From assembly GCA_024760905.1 (NCBI GenBank), contig CM045735.1, positions 31,651,749 through 31,715,748 on the forward strand: a DNA stretch of 64,000 bases. The letters are read 5' to 3'. The translations under genes and the position numbers were made by a program. Below the pieces are notes generated by a model that ran no database searches, was not told where the DNA came from, and was given only the letters and a program-made list of their open reading frames with translations. The stretch is from Plotosus lineatus (taxonomy: Eukaryota > Chordata > Actinopteri > Siluriformes > Plotosidae). Positions 10,801 through 25,800 of the stretch are shown in pieces; position 1 is the first letter of the stretch; each line of letters begins with the position of its first letter.

Positions 10801-13800
10801 CAGAGGTCAGCATTTATGAACAACAGTTTGGTTTCATGCCAAGAAAGAGCAGCACACATGCAGTGTTTGCCTTGAGGATGTTAATGGAGAAGTACAGAGA
10901 AGGTCAGATGGAGCTGTATTGTGCCTTTGTGGACATGTGTAAGATATGTAAGATAGTGGTGAGGTGTGCTGTCGGTGTGACACAAGAATTCAAGGTGGAC
11001 GTGGGACTGCATCAAGGGTCAGCTCTCAGCCCCTTCTTGTTTGCTATGGTGATGGACAGGCTGACAGATGAAGTTAGACAAGATTCCCCATGGACTATGA
11101 TGTTTGCGGATAACATTGTGATCTGTAGTGAGAGCAGAGAACAAGTGCAGGAAAATCTAGAGATGTAGAGGTATGCCCTGGAAAGGAGGGGAATGACGGT
11201 TAGGCTCAGTAAGACAGAATACATGTGTATAAATTACAAGGACCCAAGAGGAACGGTGAGGTTACCGGGAGCAGAGATAAGGAAGGTGGAGGATTTTAAG
11301 TACTTAGGCTCAACAGTCCAGAGCAATGGAGAGTGTAGAAAAGAGGTGAAGAAGCGTGTGCAGGCAGGTTGGAATGGTTGGAGAAAAGTGTTCAGTGTGA
11401 TGTGTGATAGGAGGGTATCAGCAAGAATGAAGGGAAAAGTGTACAAGATGGTGTTGAGGCCAACGATGTTGTATGGTTTAGAAACAGTGGCATTGGGGAA
11501 AAGACAGGAGGCAGAGCTTGAGGTAGCAGAGATGAAAATGATGAGGTTCTCTCTGGGAGAAACGAGGATGGATAGGATCAGGAATGAGCACATCAGAGGG
11601 ACAGCACATGTAAGACGTTTTGGAGACAAAGTCAGAGAGGCTAGATTGAGATGGTTTGGACATGTACAGAGGAGGGATAGTGAGTATATTGGTAGTAGGA
11701 TGCTGAGGTTGGACCTACCAGGCAGGAGGCCTAGAGGAAGACCAAAGAGAAGATTTATGGATGTGGTGAAGGAGGACACGAAGGTAGTTGGTGTAAGAGA
11801 AGATGATGCAAAGGATAGGGTGAGATGGAGGCAGATCGCTATGGCGACCCCTGTAGGGAAAAGCCGAAAGGAAAAGAAGAAAAGTACTACATATGTATCG
11901 GCTTTGAAATGTTCAAGATTTTTGCCAGCCCCATACCCCATCGCTCTAACAAGTTTGCCGAATATTGGAAAGCTAAACCATGCCTCAAATAAAATTTAAA
12001 AATAAAAAAATAAAAAAAAGTTTGTCAAAATTGTTGTGTTACATCTAATTTGGAAAGAAGTAAAAGAAATCTTGATAAACATCTGTTGTGACGCCATTAT
12101 TTTTGCGAGAGAATGTACCACATATGTAAACCATAGATGTTGTTATCTTGTTGGGTTGTTTGAAATAAACAAAATCGTATAACAATTCACCAACATACAC
12201 TCATCCTGGTTACCTGAATATCTTCCAGCAGATAAATGACAAGCAGATAGGTTCTCACCAGTTTGGCCAGTCTCTGCTGGCTATGGTCTGGAGAGCGGTA
12301 CACCTGCAGTTCCTCGAACATTTTCACATTAGCCTGAACCAGACTTGCAATCTTGAAAAGATAAGGGGACAAAACAAACAAAACAAAAAAACCTTGACTA
12401 ACAATGTTCTTAGAATAAATGAGACCCCCATGGAAACAAGAATAACGTTTGGGGAGGGAAAAAACAACAAAACAAAAGACATTGTCCCTCAAACACACCT
12501 GCTCTTTTAGCTGCTTGATTTCAGTTCGGAGACTTTTCTCTATGCTCTCTTTCTCTTGTCGTAAAATGTCAATCTGCTCGTTGAGTGCCAGCAGATGTTT
12601 CTGTAGGTCCAAGCTTTCCTGATTCTAAAACAAGGCACAGATAAACAACTGGTCAATAAACCAGAAGGTTTCTGATCAAGGTTGCCAGATTGATGATTTC
12701 TGTACTTATTTTTACAACCGTTAACCCTAACACCACCTTTAGTAGTGCAGGCAGCACCCCTGTGCGCGACCCTCCATTGAGGATTGATTTTAAGGCTCAT
12801 AGCCTTCCATTTTGATAGTGACACCTGGTGGAAATTGTACTGAGAGGTAGAGAATAAAGTAGAGACGTTGCTTTCCAACAATGATTAATGTAGCCAAAAA
12901 GTGTCCAAATACCAGCATTACTGCTATCGTAGTCAGGTGACTTGCTGAGTAACACGGGAGTGGTTTTAGCCCAATCTCCATCTCTATCCTCAGGACGCTC
13001 AACTGGCTTAATGAGAGTCTCACTTTCACCACTGGGATAAAGCACTGTTACAGGTGTCCTCCTGAGATCTCAGATTAACCTTGAATTTAAAGTTACGCTG
13101 ATACAGCATTCTTAAGATCAATGACCTCCATTTTGTAATGACCACAATACTCACGCTGCGATTGGGTGCCGCAATGTTTGTTATTGTAATGACATCTCTT
13201 TAAGGGGGCGTAGCTGAGAAGTGTATGTCACGACCCAGGAAGACTTCTAATCTCCATCTTTCTTGATCTGACTCCATGCGGAGGGAATAATAGACAAAAA
13301 TATTATGGTATAATATAACAATAAAAAATAATAGAGGGATCTGGGCTTTATGTCCAACTCGCTCAACTGTTCAACTCGGACACTGAAGACCAAAAATTTG
13401 ATGGATTTGTGGAAGAGGAATGAACCGAAAAAGTGAGTTTGTTTTATGTTGTGGAACTGAAAAATGTTGAGCGTTATTATAAGATTCGAATCAAGTTTGA
13501 CTTCTCTGACTTTTGTTTTCGCTTAATGAGTCTTATAATCCGGTGCGCCTTGTGTATGGACGGGGACAGTTTGATCGGCATTCATGGATATTACACGTTA
13601 TAATCCGGTGTGGCTTATGGCTCGGAAATTACGGTATATAGGATATGTATGTATACAGTACTGTGCAAAAGCTTTTGCTCCCTGACCAATTTCTGACATT
13701 TTTTGCACGTTTGTCACTGTCATCCATTTCAGATCAAGCAAACCTAAATATTATACAAAGATAAAACACAAGTAAACACAAAATGCACTTTCAGTGGCAA

Positions 13801-16800
13801 TTGTATTTAAAGGGGGGGGGGGGGGAACCCATCCTACAAGGGCTCGTGTGAATAAGTAATTGCCCTCTACACCTAATAGCTGATTGAACCACCTTTTGCA
13901 GAAATAGCTGCAGTCACACGTTTGCGATAAGAGGTGATGAGTCTTTCACATCGCTGTGATGAGATTTTGGCCCATTCATCTCCTCAGAATTGTTTAAGAT
14001 CAACCAGATTGGATGGTTTTTGCCATGAACAGCCTTTTTAAAATCATGCCACAGCATCTCAATAGGGTAAAGGTCAGGACTTTGACTAGGCCACTCCAAA
14101 ATCCTCCTTGTGTTCTTTTTTAGCCAGTCAGAAATGGACTTGCTGGTGTGCTTCGGATCATTGTCTTGCTGCAGAACCCAGGTGCACTTTAGCTTGAGGT
14201 CTCGAACTGATGGACGAACATTCTTCGCCAGGATTTCTTGGTAGCGAGCAGAATTCATGGTTCCAATCAATCATGACGGGTCGCCCAGGTCCTGAAGCAG
14301 CAAAGCAGGCCCAGATCATCACACTTCCACTCCCATGTTTCACTGTTGGCACAATGTTCTTTTTATCAAATGCAGTGTTCCTTTTTACACCAGATGTAAC
14401 GGGATTTATTTCTCTCAAAAAGTTAAACTTTAGTTTCATCAGCCCAGATGACATTTTCCCCAAAAGCTTTGGGGATGATCAAGATGATTCTTGGCAAAAG
14501 TGAGTCATGCCTTGATATTCTTTTTTGTCAACCGTGGCTTTCGTCTCAGAAATCTTCCATGGATGCCATTTTTGCCTCGTGTCTTTCTGATGGTGGAGTC
14601 TTGAACATTGACATTAAATGAGGTGAGTGAGGCTTGTAGTTGTTTAGAAGTGGTTTTTGGCTCCTTTTTGACTTCTCCAGTTAGTCTGCACCGTGCTCTC
14701 AGAGTAATTTTGGTAGGTTGGCCACTCCTGGGTAGGGTCACCACTGTGCCATGCCTTCTCCATTTATGGATAATGGCTCTGACAGTGGTCCGCTGGAGTC
14801 CCAAAGATTTACCAATGAGTTTGTATCCTTTCCCAGACTGAGACATCTCTATAATCTTCTTTCTTGTTTGCTCCTGAAGCTCACTGGATTGCGGCATGAT
14901 GATGTTTGTTCTGTATGGCCTACCTCACCTTGTCAGACAGGTTTTATGATGGGGATTGCCTGATTGGAAATCTCTGGCAGCAATCAGGCCTGGTGTGGCC
15001 ATGAAATTGAACTCAGTTTTCCACAATAATAGGATTAATCACAATGAACTCATCTTTTAAAAAAAGGAGCAATTACCTTTTCACAGAGGTTCATGTAAGT
15101 TTGGATAGAATTTTTCTATTAACAAATAAAATCACAAAAGAAAAACTGCATCTTTTGAATAATTGGGTTATCTTTCTGTAATGTTTAAATTTGTTTGATG
15201 ATCTGAAAAATTCAAGTGTGCCAAAGGTGCAATAAAAAAAAAAAAAAAAAAAAAATCAGTAAGGGGCAAAAATGTTTACACAGCACTGTATATACTAGTC
15301 CTTCTCAAAAAAATAGCATATTGTGATAAAGTTCATTCTTTTTTGTAATGTACTGATAAAAAATAAACTTTCATATATTTTAGATTCATTGCACTCCAAT
15401 TGAAATATTTCAGGTCTTTTATTGTTTTACTGATAATTTTGGCATACAGCTCATGAAAACCCAAAATTCCTATCTCAAAAAATTAGCATATCATGACAAG
15501 TTACTCTAAACGAGCTATTAACCTAATCATCTGAATCAACCAATTAACTCTAAACACCTGCAAAAGACTCCTGAGGCTTTTAAAAACTCCCAGCCTGGTT
15601 CATTACTCAAAACCGCAAACATGGGTAAGACTGCCGACCTGACTGCTGTCCAGAAGGCCATCATTGACACCCTCAAGCAAGAGGGTAAGACATAGAAAGA
15701 AATCTCTGAGCGAATAGGCTGTTCCCAGAGTGCTGTATCAAGACACCTCATTGGGACGTCTGTGGGAAGGAAAAAGTGTGGCATAAAACGCTGCACAACC
15801 AGAAGAGGTGACCGGACCCTGAGGAAGATTGTGGAGAAGGGCCGATTCCAGACCTTGGGGGACCTGTGGAAGCAGTGGACTGGGCGACAGGTGCCGCATT
15901 CCCCAGGTCAAACCACTTTTGAACCAGAAACAGCGGCAGAAGCGCCTGACCTGGGCGACAGAGAAGCAGCACTGGACTGTTGCTCAGTGGTCCAAAGTAC
16001 TTTTTTCAAATGAAAGCAAATGTTGCATGTCGTTCGGAAATCAAGGTGCCAGAGTCTGGAGGCAGACTGGGGAGAAGGAAATGCCAAAATACCTGAAGTC
16101 CAGTGTCAAGTACCCACAGTCAGTGATGGTCTGGGGTGCCATGTCAGCTGCTGGTGTTGGTCCACTGTGTTTTATCAAGGGCAGGGTCAATGCAGCTAGC
16201 TATCAGGAGATTTTGGAGCACTTCATCTCCATAAAGCTTTTCAGCAGATGAAAACATGAAGATTTCATTTTTCAGCACAACCTGGCACCTGCTCACAGTG
16301 CCAAAACCACTGGTAAATGGTTTACTGACCATGATATTACTGTGCTCAATTGGCCTGCCAACTCTCCTGACCTGAAGCCCATAGAGAATTTGTGGGATAT
16401 TGTGAAGAGAAAGTTGAGAGACACCAGACCCAACACTGTGGATGAGCTTAAGGCCGCTATCGAAGCATCCTGGGCCTCCATAACACCTCAGCAGTGCCAC
16501 AGGCTGATTGCCTCCATGTCACGCTGCATTGAAGCAGCCATTTCTGCAAAAGGATTCCCGACCAAGTATTGAGTGCATAACTGAACATAATTATTTGAAG
16601 GTTGACTTTTTTGTATTAAAAACACTTTTTTTTATTGGTCGGATGAAATATGCTAATTTTTTGAGATGGGGATTTTGGGTTTTCATGAGCTGTATGCCAA
16701 AATCATCAGTATTAAAACAATAAAAGACCTGAAATATTTCAGTTATGTGTAATGAATCTAAAATATATGAAAGTCTCATGTTTATCAATACATTACAGAA

Positions 16801-19800
16801 AATAATGAACTTTATCACAATATGCTAATTTTTTGAGAAGGACTAGTACATATTTGAGTGATAGTGACAACCTTGTGTAGAGTATATGTGACCATATAGA
16901 TGTGTGTACATAGGTGTACAGTATGCCCTTGACAATTCGCGGTTTTGCACCCACGGTTTGTGTATTCGCTGACTGCCAAGCAACCGGCACGTGATTCAAA
17001 TTCAGCCAATGGCTGTCCTCCTTTCTCCTGATTGGTTGAGCTGATGCCCCCTTTTTCTCATTCGCGCATAAGTTGTCAATGAGCCTCTTTTTTTGTGTGT
17101 GTTTTAATTACCAGTTAAGCTCTATGATACCACTCAAACGCTATGTGTTTTCTCTGGCTAAGCGATAGAAAACGCTGGATGTCTCTTCTGAAGAAATAAG
17201 ACTTTCTCCTGTGAAACGACGGTTTTCTCTGAACTGTTGTATTAAAATCTTTTTAAATTATTATTCCAGTACAGTCCTTAAGTTCATGTTTATGCATGAG
17301 ATTTTATGTTCTGTTTCATGTTTAACAAATGATACCAAAAGGATAAACGTTATTACAGTACTCATGTCCTTTTACATTGAACTTGGAGTGACATCTCCGA
17401 GATGGCGCTGCCCAGAGGGCGACGTCGTGGAGTTCTCAGAGTCAAATTGTTTGTTTGTTTTAATTTGTTGTTTTGTTTGTTCATGTTTTGCACTATGCTC
17501 GTCTATGACTGGTCGACTCTACTACAGCTATAAGATCGGAGTATCTTCAGGCGTGTATAACTAAGCAGAGCTAACATGCTATGGTAAGCAGCTCAATGCG
17601 AGCCGCATCCCAGCTAACAAAAAGCCCATGCGGGAAGGGGCGAACGACGACTCTGGTGCTTGGGATTGCAGGGGATGAAGGCCGTGTAGCTGGCTGGTAT
17701 AATCGCCTTATCGGATGTACTCTCCTTGCACCAAGTTTCACAGAAACACAGTTCTGTAGATCCCTCTGCGCTGCAATCTGAGCATGAAGCTCGTCCATCT
17801 TGTTTCGCTGGGACTGAACATTTTCAAGCAGTATGGACGGAAGTGCTAACCAAGCGCCGGAGAATCTGAGATCTCCGCCTGCGCTTATTGTTAGCATTGA
17901 GCTCCCATAGCATGGCATAGCATAGCAGCTCATGATAGAAGTTGTTGCGTGCTAAGTTGCCCGAAGCTGAAGCTGCTCATAGTGATAGTAGGGTCGACCG
18001 ATCATAGACGAGCATAGTGCAAAACATGAACAAACAAATCAAACAAATTAAAACGAACAAAGAAACAATTTGACTCCGAGAACTCTGTGCCGTTGCCCGT
18101 TAGGCAGCGCCATCTTGGAGACGTCACTCCAAGTTCAATGTAAAAGGACATGAAGCGTAATAAAGTTTATCCTTTTGGTATCATTTGTTAAACATGCTAC
18201 AGAACATAAAATCTCACACACAAACATTCTCAGAATTAACTTCAGTACTGTACTGGAATAATAATTGAAAAAGACTTTAAAACGAGTGCTTTACAACAGT
18301 ATATGCTGTATAATGTTTATATTTTACTACATTAATACTGTATTAATGAGTAAGACTGTCTATAGAAGGTGTTTAAGAAGCATATTTTAACGCATGTAAT
18401 AGATACATAGTATTTTACTTCCGGCTGCTCATTCGCGCATGTGACGTGATACATGGGGTTTAACTTCCGGGTACAGAACTCACGGATTCTCTTGATTCGC
18501 GGGAGGGCTTGGAACTGAACCCCCGCAAATGTCGAGGGCCTGCTGTATGTAGATATATGTGCATGTATCGATTAGTGTAGTCACTTAGTTGTGTTAGTGC
18601 ATTTTCTTTTTATAATTGCTGCTAAACTGATTTTCATTGTTCATGTAACAGTTGACAAACATCTCTTTACTCTTTGATGGCAACACTGATACAAATTTGA
18701 GAGATCGCTAGCGCATCAGTGAATATTTTAAGAAAGTTCACAGAGAAGTTGTTCAGTAAGCTTTTACATCAGGTCAGCTGAGCTGGTGATGGGTCTCAAT
18801 TTGGCAATCCTGTTACTGCCGATCATATTACTTGGCCACATATTCTTAATAATACTTGGATATATTACACAATTGTACACACAATTTTCACCCTTACTAA
18901 AACTAAATTATGTAATATAATATTTAGCTTAGACCTGCATTTTATGTTGTATCAATAAAAAAAAAAAACCTGATTAGTAATGATGCCTGTAGCTTCATCA
19001 TAGATCAAGTTGCCAGTGCTTCCATCAGAGTCCATTAACACCAAAGTCTGGGTTTGTCCTGCTGGATGCTGGGACACGCCCACCTCCTCTTCAGCCCCAA
19101 ACGGCATGCCATTACTCTCGCCATCTTCCTTTGTGACACACAAAGCAGCAGCAGCATCACATACCAACAATAATTCAAGTTTAAAGCAGTTTAAAGACAT
19201 TGCATAGGTCTACGAGAGCTGTTCATCAAGAACTCCCTGGTTATTGTAGGAAGCTGAAATTACACATGTATAATAAAGCACTCATTTACATGTGCCAAGG
19301 TGGAAAAAGGTGCGATAACAGACCCAATTGCACAGAGCGGTCGTCAGGTACCTGTACTTGAGAGGCTGCACATTACAGGAAACATTCAATAATATAAAAA
19401 AATAATAAAAAACAAGAGGTATGTGAAGGATGCCCTGTTGTTTGTCCCAAAACATACATCCTCTCCAGGACTACCTGGAGAACTACCTCCAGAAACCCAA
19501 AGCAAAATTTTATTCAAATGACATGCACAAAGGCCTGACTTGAATTGCACTGAAAATCTGCGAGGTGAACTACAGAGTTAAGATCTACATCAGAAGAGTA
19601 TCAGACCTGAAAAAGTGAGAGAGGGAGAGGTTCCCCAAAGAGGAATGTGGGCTGGAATTCCTCAGCAGACATGTCTGAGACAAAGGACTGCAAGTTGTTA
19701 TCCAGCATAAAGAACATACAACTAACTACCGTATTTTCTGGAGTACAAGTCGTACTTTTTTCATACTTTGGCTGAAGGTGCGACTTATACTCCAGAGCGA

Positions 19801-22800
19801 CTTATATGTGAAATTACTACATGTAATTCTGTTTGTCATCATAAACATAATTTCACTTGTTTGTTATTTTTACACTCACAGCCACAAAAGGATACTTGGG
19901 CTTGGGTACCACTACCTGCTCATCCACCACTTAAGAAATGTCCCCAAAAAGAAAATCCTATTGTGTGGATTACAAGCTGCAAGTAATGAAATATGCAGCA
20001 GAAAATGGTAATCCAGCAGCAGAAAGAAAGTTTGGAGTGAACGAGAAACTTGTGAGGGAGTGGAGAAAAGCGGAAATTACTATTACTGAAATGAAGAAAA
20101 CAAACAAAGCGAATCACGGGCTAAAAGCTAGTTGGCCACAGCTAGAAGAATGAATTCGCACATGGGGTTTGAGCAACCTGCTGCAGGGAGAGGCTTGTCA
20201 ACAGTGCAGTTGCGTCTCCACGTCCAGGTAGTTGTCAAGGAGATGAATAGAAATGACTTTGCATGAGGATTTTCTTGGTGCTACCACTTCATGCAACACA
20301 ACCCCCTCTATATCAGAGCGAGGACCACAATGTCACAAACTTCAAGCAGATTTCCAAGCCAAGGTGGACAGTTTTCATGAGTTTGTGAATTATAATCTAG
20401 TGCGACTTATATACATTTTTTTTTTAGTAAATAAAAAAAAAGAAAGAGCACCACAGATGCAGTGTTTGCCTTGAGGATGTTAATGGAGAAGTACAGAGAA
20501 GGTCAGAGGGAGCTGCATTGTGCCTTTGTGGATCTGGAGAAAGCATATGACAGGGTGCCGAGAGAAGAACTGTGGTATTGCATGAGAGATGTAAGACAGT
20601 GGTGAGGTGTGCTGTCGGTGTGACAGAAGAGTTCAAGGTGGAGGTGGGACTGCATCAAGGGTCAGCTCTCAGCCCCTTCTTGTTTGCTATGGTGATGAAC
20701 AGGCTGACAGACGAGGTAAGACAAGATTCCCCATGGACTATGATGTTTGCAGATGACATTGTGATCTGTAGTGAGAGCAGAGAACAAGTGCAGGAAAATC
20801 TAGAGAGGTGGAGGTATGCCCTGAAAAGGAGGGGAATGAAGATTAGCCTCAGTAAGACAGAATACATGTGCATGAATGACAAGGACCCAAGAGGAACGGT
20901 GAGATTACAGGGAGCAGAGATAAGAAAGGTGGAGGATTTTAAGTACTTAGGCTCAACAATCCAGAGCAATGGAGAGTGTGGAAAAGAGGTGAAGAAGCGT
21001 GTGCAGGCAGGTTGGATTGGTTGGAGAAAAGTGTGATGTGTGATAGGAGGGTATCGGCAAGAATGAAAGGAAAAGTGTACAAGACGGTGTTGAGGCCAAC
21101 GATGTTGTATGGGTTAGAAACAGTGGCCCTGGGGAAAAGACAGGAGGCAGAGCTGGAGGTAGCAGAGATGAAAATGTTGAGGTTCTCTTCGGGAGTAACG
21201 AAGATGGATAGGATTAGGAATGAGCACATCAGAGGGACAGCACATGTAAGTCGTTTTGGAGACAAAGTCAGAGAGGCTAGATTGAGATGGTTTGGACATG
21301 TACAGAGGAGGGATAGTGAGTATATTGTTAATAGGATGCTGAGGCTGGAACTACCAGGCAAAAGGCCTAGAGGAAGACCAAAGAGACGATTCATGGATGT
21401 GGTGAAAGAGGACATGAAGGTCGTTGGTGTAAGAGAAGAAGATGCAGAGGATAGGGTGAGATGGAGGCAGATGATTCGCTGTGGCGACCCCTGAAGGGAA
21501 AAGCCGAAAGGAAAAGAAGAAGAAGAAAGTGAAATGTTAAGAAATGCTGTTTTTTTTAAAAAAAAGGCGCATTTTGAAGAAACATTTGTCCTCATCGGTA
21601 TTAAGCTTCACTGCTGAATAAATTGTGGAAAACCAACAAAACCAAGAAGCAGGGCATGCTGACCAAGGGGGTCCACCTCCTGAAAGACAACAGCCTGGTT
21701 CACAAAGCAGATGTTACCCAGACAGAAACATGAACCAGTGGCTATGAACTCTTATCCTCCCCGTTCTCCTGACCTTCACCTCTTACCAAACATGAAGTCA
21801 TTTTTAAGAGCAATCTGCAGACTCCCACAGGTGAGGTCTCCACAAATACATAAACTGATGGGAGAAACCCTTAGTGGTACCATTATAAAGAATGACTACT
21901 AACTACGTCAAGCTTTGTTCCTCTAGGTCCACTGAGAATGAGTCAGGGGAGAACTTTAATAGGCAGCCCTCATGACTCCATTTCTGACTGGTAGTTAAGA
22001 TGAATCTGTGTCCAGATTATTTGCTAAATAACTAATAAGAGACTTATAAATGCCCCTGAAATGTGCATACCTAAATTAAGCAAGATTACCTTAGGATCAA
22101 CAGTGAGTAAGGTGGTAGTCTCCGTTACTGAGCCAGTGGTAAGGACTGGTGATGTGATGACAGAGCTGACAGCAGTGCTGTCGCCTCCGGGGCCCAAACT
22201 CACAGCTAGCCCACTGTACGCTTTAGCATTTGCCTCTGGGTTATCTTTATAATACTGCCTGCAATTCACATCCTGCAAAAAAAAAAAAAAAAAAGGCACC
22301 AGGTTATCACAGCATGTCTTCTTTTTTTTTGAACACATCCACTCATTAAAATATTTGCCAAATCGCTTATTCGTATTAAGATTGCGGGGAGGCTGTTGCC
22401 CATCTCAGCCAACCGTGGGCAAAGGCAGGGTACACCCTATCCACTTCACCAGACCGTTGTAGGGCTAACACACAACCATTCACACTAACGTCCACACCTG
22501 GGGCAACTTTGGACAGCCAAGTCGCTGAATGGTCTTAGGACTATGGGCGGAAACTACAGTACCGAGAAGACCCATGCAAAGATAGGGAGAAACTCCATAC
22601 AAAAATCACTGGGACCCGAATCAAGAACATTCTTGCAAACCATAGACATGTTACCCACTATGCCAAATCAATTGGGTCAAGGCCACAGAAAACACCTCAG
22701 TGCTACTGAATCCTCAAATTTAATTCATTATAAAAGTGTTAATTTCTATTTTACAAAACATGTCTTACAGATTTATTATTTATGTTCTTGCTTGAATACA

Positions 22801-25800
22801 TTACACATTAGTTTCAAAAGTACCAATTATTTGACAATTAAATTTCAGCCAGGACACATGTTTGATAAAAATCTGAAAGTCTATGACAGAATTCCGCAGA
22901 CATATTCCAGCTACAGCTAACCACCATATACCACCAACTTATCACATACACTGCACGGCCAAAATAAGTTGGCACATCTTTTCATGAAGAGCATTTTTCC
23001 TCGATCACTGCATGTAACCTCCATGGCATTGTTGCTCCAGTTGAGGCTCAGCAACATTAATGTGGCAATAAAATGTATCAGCTGATGAGTGAATGTACTG
23101 ACTGTGCAGGTTATCGCATCAATGGACTTTTACTTCCCTGGAGGCACAGATATGAAATAGGGACTCAAATAATGAAAGAGTGGTTCATGAAGCATGAGGA
23201 ATCATTTTCACATATGTATTGGCACCCAGAGTCCTGATCTTAACCCTACTGAAAGTTTTCGGGATGTGCTGGAGAAAACTTTATGGAGTGGATCAGTTTT
23301 TCTCTCATCAGTTCAAGATGTCAGTGAGAAATGAATCCAACACCAGATGTAAATAGATGTTGTTGCTTAAGTTAGTTGAAACGATGGTATGATGATTACA
23401 TGCTGTAAGGAAGACTAACAGCAGAACAAAAACATTTGTGCCTGTGTGTGAGAGAGACTGTTTATTTTTGCTGGGCAGTCTATGGAAGGGCTCCCCAGAA
23501 GAAAATGAGTGCAGGTTAAAATGGGGTGAGTGACTGAATGAGTTTCTTTTTTTATACCGTTTAAGTAACCGAAGTTACTTAATTTCAAAACTATTTCTAA
23601 AGTCATTACAGGTCTGAACAGAAAGTGAGTAAAACATAAAACAGCACAAATATCTGCCAGGGCAGGAACCAAAATATCATACACTGGTTACAGATAGAGT
23701 AAGTACTGACTCAGAATAAAGGTCTCATGTGTTGTGTTGTTTTATATAATTCACCAGCCTTGACACCCACACTAACCTGTGTAACCTGGATTTGGAATGT
23801 GGTGTGTGGGTTTCTGAAATGTGTCTTGTAGTGCTTGATCGCCTCGTCCCTCCTGTTAAAGCCATTCCTGCAGCAGTAGCAGTGCCAGTGTGCTCCTTTA
23901 AACCTCTTCTCTCCTTTAATGGTTCCCACAATCTCACAATGGTTACAGCAACGCAACACTTTCAAGCCTGAAAAATAAAAAAACGTATTGCAATAGATCA
24001 GAGACACATCATGTAAATGTGTGCAGACAAAGGGTCGGATGGAACTAATCAAAATAAATAAACAGTAAACAAACACACACACTGCTCATCATCTAACTGA
24101 AACTGTAGACGCTAAGCTAAATTAGAGATAAAGCTCAATACCAAATACACAAAAAGTAATATACAGTCATACCTCACCTTCCGAAATTAATCCGTTCCAG
24201 AAGTGGTTTCGTAACCTGATTTTTTTGTAAGTTGAGCCGCATTTTACATGTAAAAGGCCTGATTCTTTCCAAGGCCCCAAATACTACCCCCTAAACCCTT
24301 TAAAATTATAAAAGTATGTATACCTTTTAAGGCCTCCTTCTGTTTCAATATCGTACCGATGGTAGACGGGTTTTGTCCATATTCCTTTCCGATATCACTC
24401 AACCGTATGCCATGAGCCTGCTTCTTCTTTTCACCGCACCGGGAATCACTTTCTTGGGGCCCATGATGAATGACGAAAAATAAAGTTGCAATGAGCACAC
24501 TCTAAAAACTCACGAAACAACAATAACTCAGTCCTTTACGGACGTTAGAACTCCATGACGAACAATGGGTCGAAGGCACACAAAAAACATTGGCATTTAT
24601 AGAGATGCAGCTGCCTCCTAGCCAATGGTCGAAGGCACACAAAAAGTATCATGGGTATTATGGAGATACAGCTCCCTTCTAGCCAATGGTTGAAGGCACA
24701 CGAAAAGCATCATGGGTATTATGGAGCTGCAGCTCCCTCCTAGCCAATTGTCTAAGGCACACAAAAAGCATCATGGGTATTATGGAGATGCAGCTCCTTC
24801 CTAGCCAAAGGGAGGCCAGCGGGGCGGGGTGTTGGGAGATAGCCAATGGGAGAGTAACTCGCGCATTGTTTGAATTTTTGAGATGGCGGGTTTCGTAACA
24901 TGAATTTTTTTCATATCCAGAGACGGACATTTTAGGTAAATGTGTTTCATAACTTGGATTTTTCGTTTGTTGGTTCTTTTGTAAGGTGAGGTACCACTGT
25001 ACATCAAATAGAGTTGTTAATTTCTGGAAATCTAAGGCTGATGTTCTGTAATATTAAGACATGAATACATTTCATCTGTCCTTGATTTATGTCTGACCAG
25101 CAAAATCGATGCTCTTGACAACATGCTTGATGCGGAAGTGAGCTCGAAGTATAACGGGGTCCTGGTACGCCTCAGCCAGTGTACATAGTGGACAGTGCAT
25201 GTGTGCTCCTTTTACACGCCCACTGCATTGGTCATACTGGCACAACACAGGCACATAGGTGTACTCTGTAGCCCTGACCCGCACCGAAGGATGGGCCTGC
25301 ATGGAAAAAAAGAGAACAAAAAGCATATCAAATGTAAAAAAGTAATAATAAAAGATGAAATACACACACGTATGTGCCTTATATAAGATAGCGAGAGAGA
25401 GAGAGACACACACACACACAGAGATCCCTTGCTACTTCGTGCTTCAATCCATGCGGCTTCAGTGCATCGCGTTTTTATTTTTTTTAATATTCATCGAATT
25501 AAAAAAAAGAAATTAAGGAAGAATAGGGGAAACATTAAGGAAAATGCAAAGCCAATTATGAAAAAAAAACAGAAAAAAACAACCCCTAAACAAACAAAAC
25601 AAAACCAACCAAAAATCTCCCATCAAAACTCGTTACATTGTTGTGAAGTGCGCATCTGAGTGTCAATGGTCGAGTGGGGCTCTCGGTCCCAATTAACCGT
25701 GGAAAGTGAGGGATTCCTGTATAGTTACAGACGCTCCTCGACTTACGTTCATCCGTTTTACGTTTTTTTTTCTCAAAAAAAAAAAAAAAAAAAAAAGCCA

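Noticed and set aside
17211..17564. 117-codon frame in the hairpin as a protein gene
   Set aside because: It lies in the inverted arm of a transposon; the other arm does not keep the frame.
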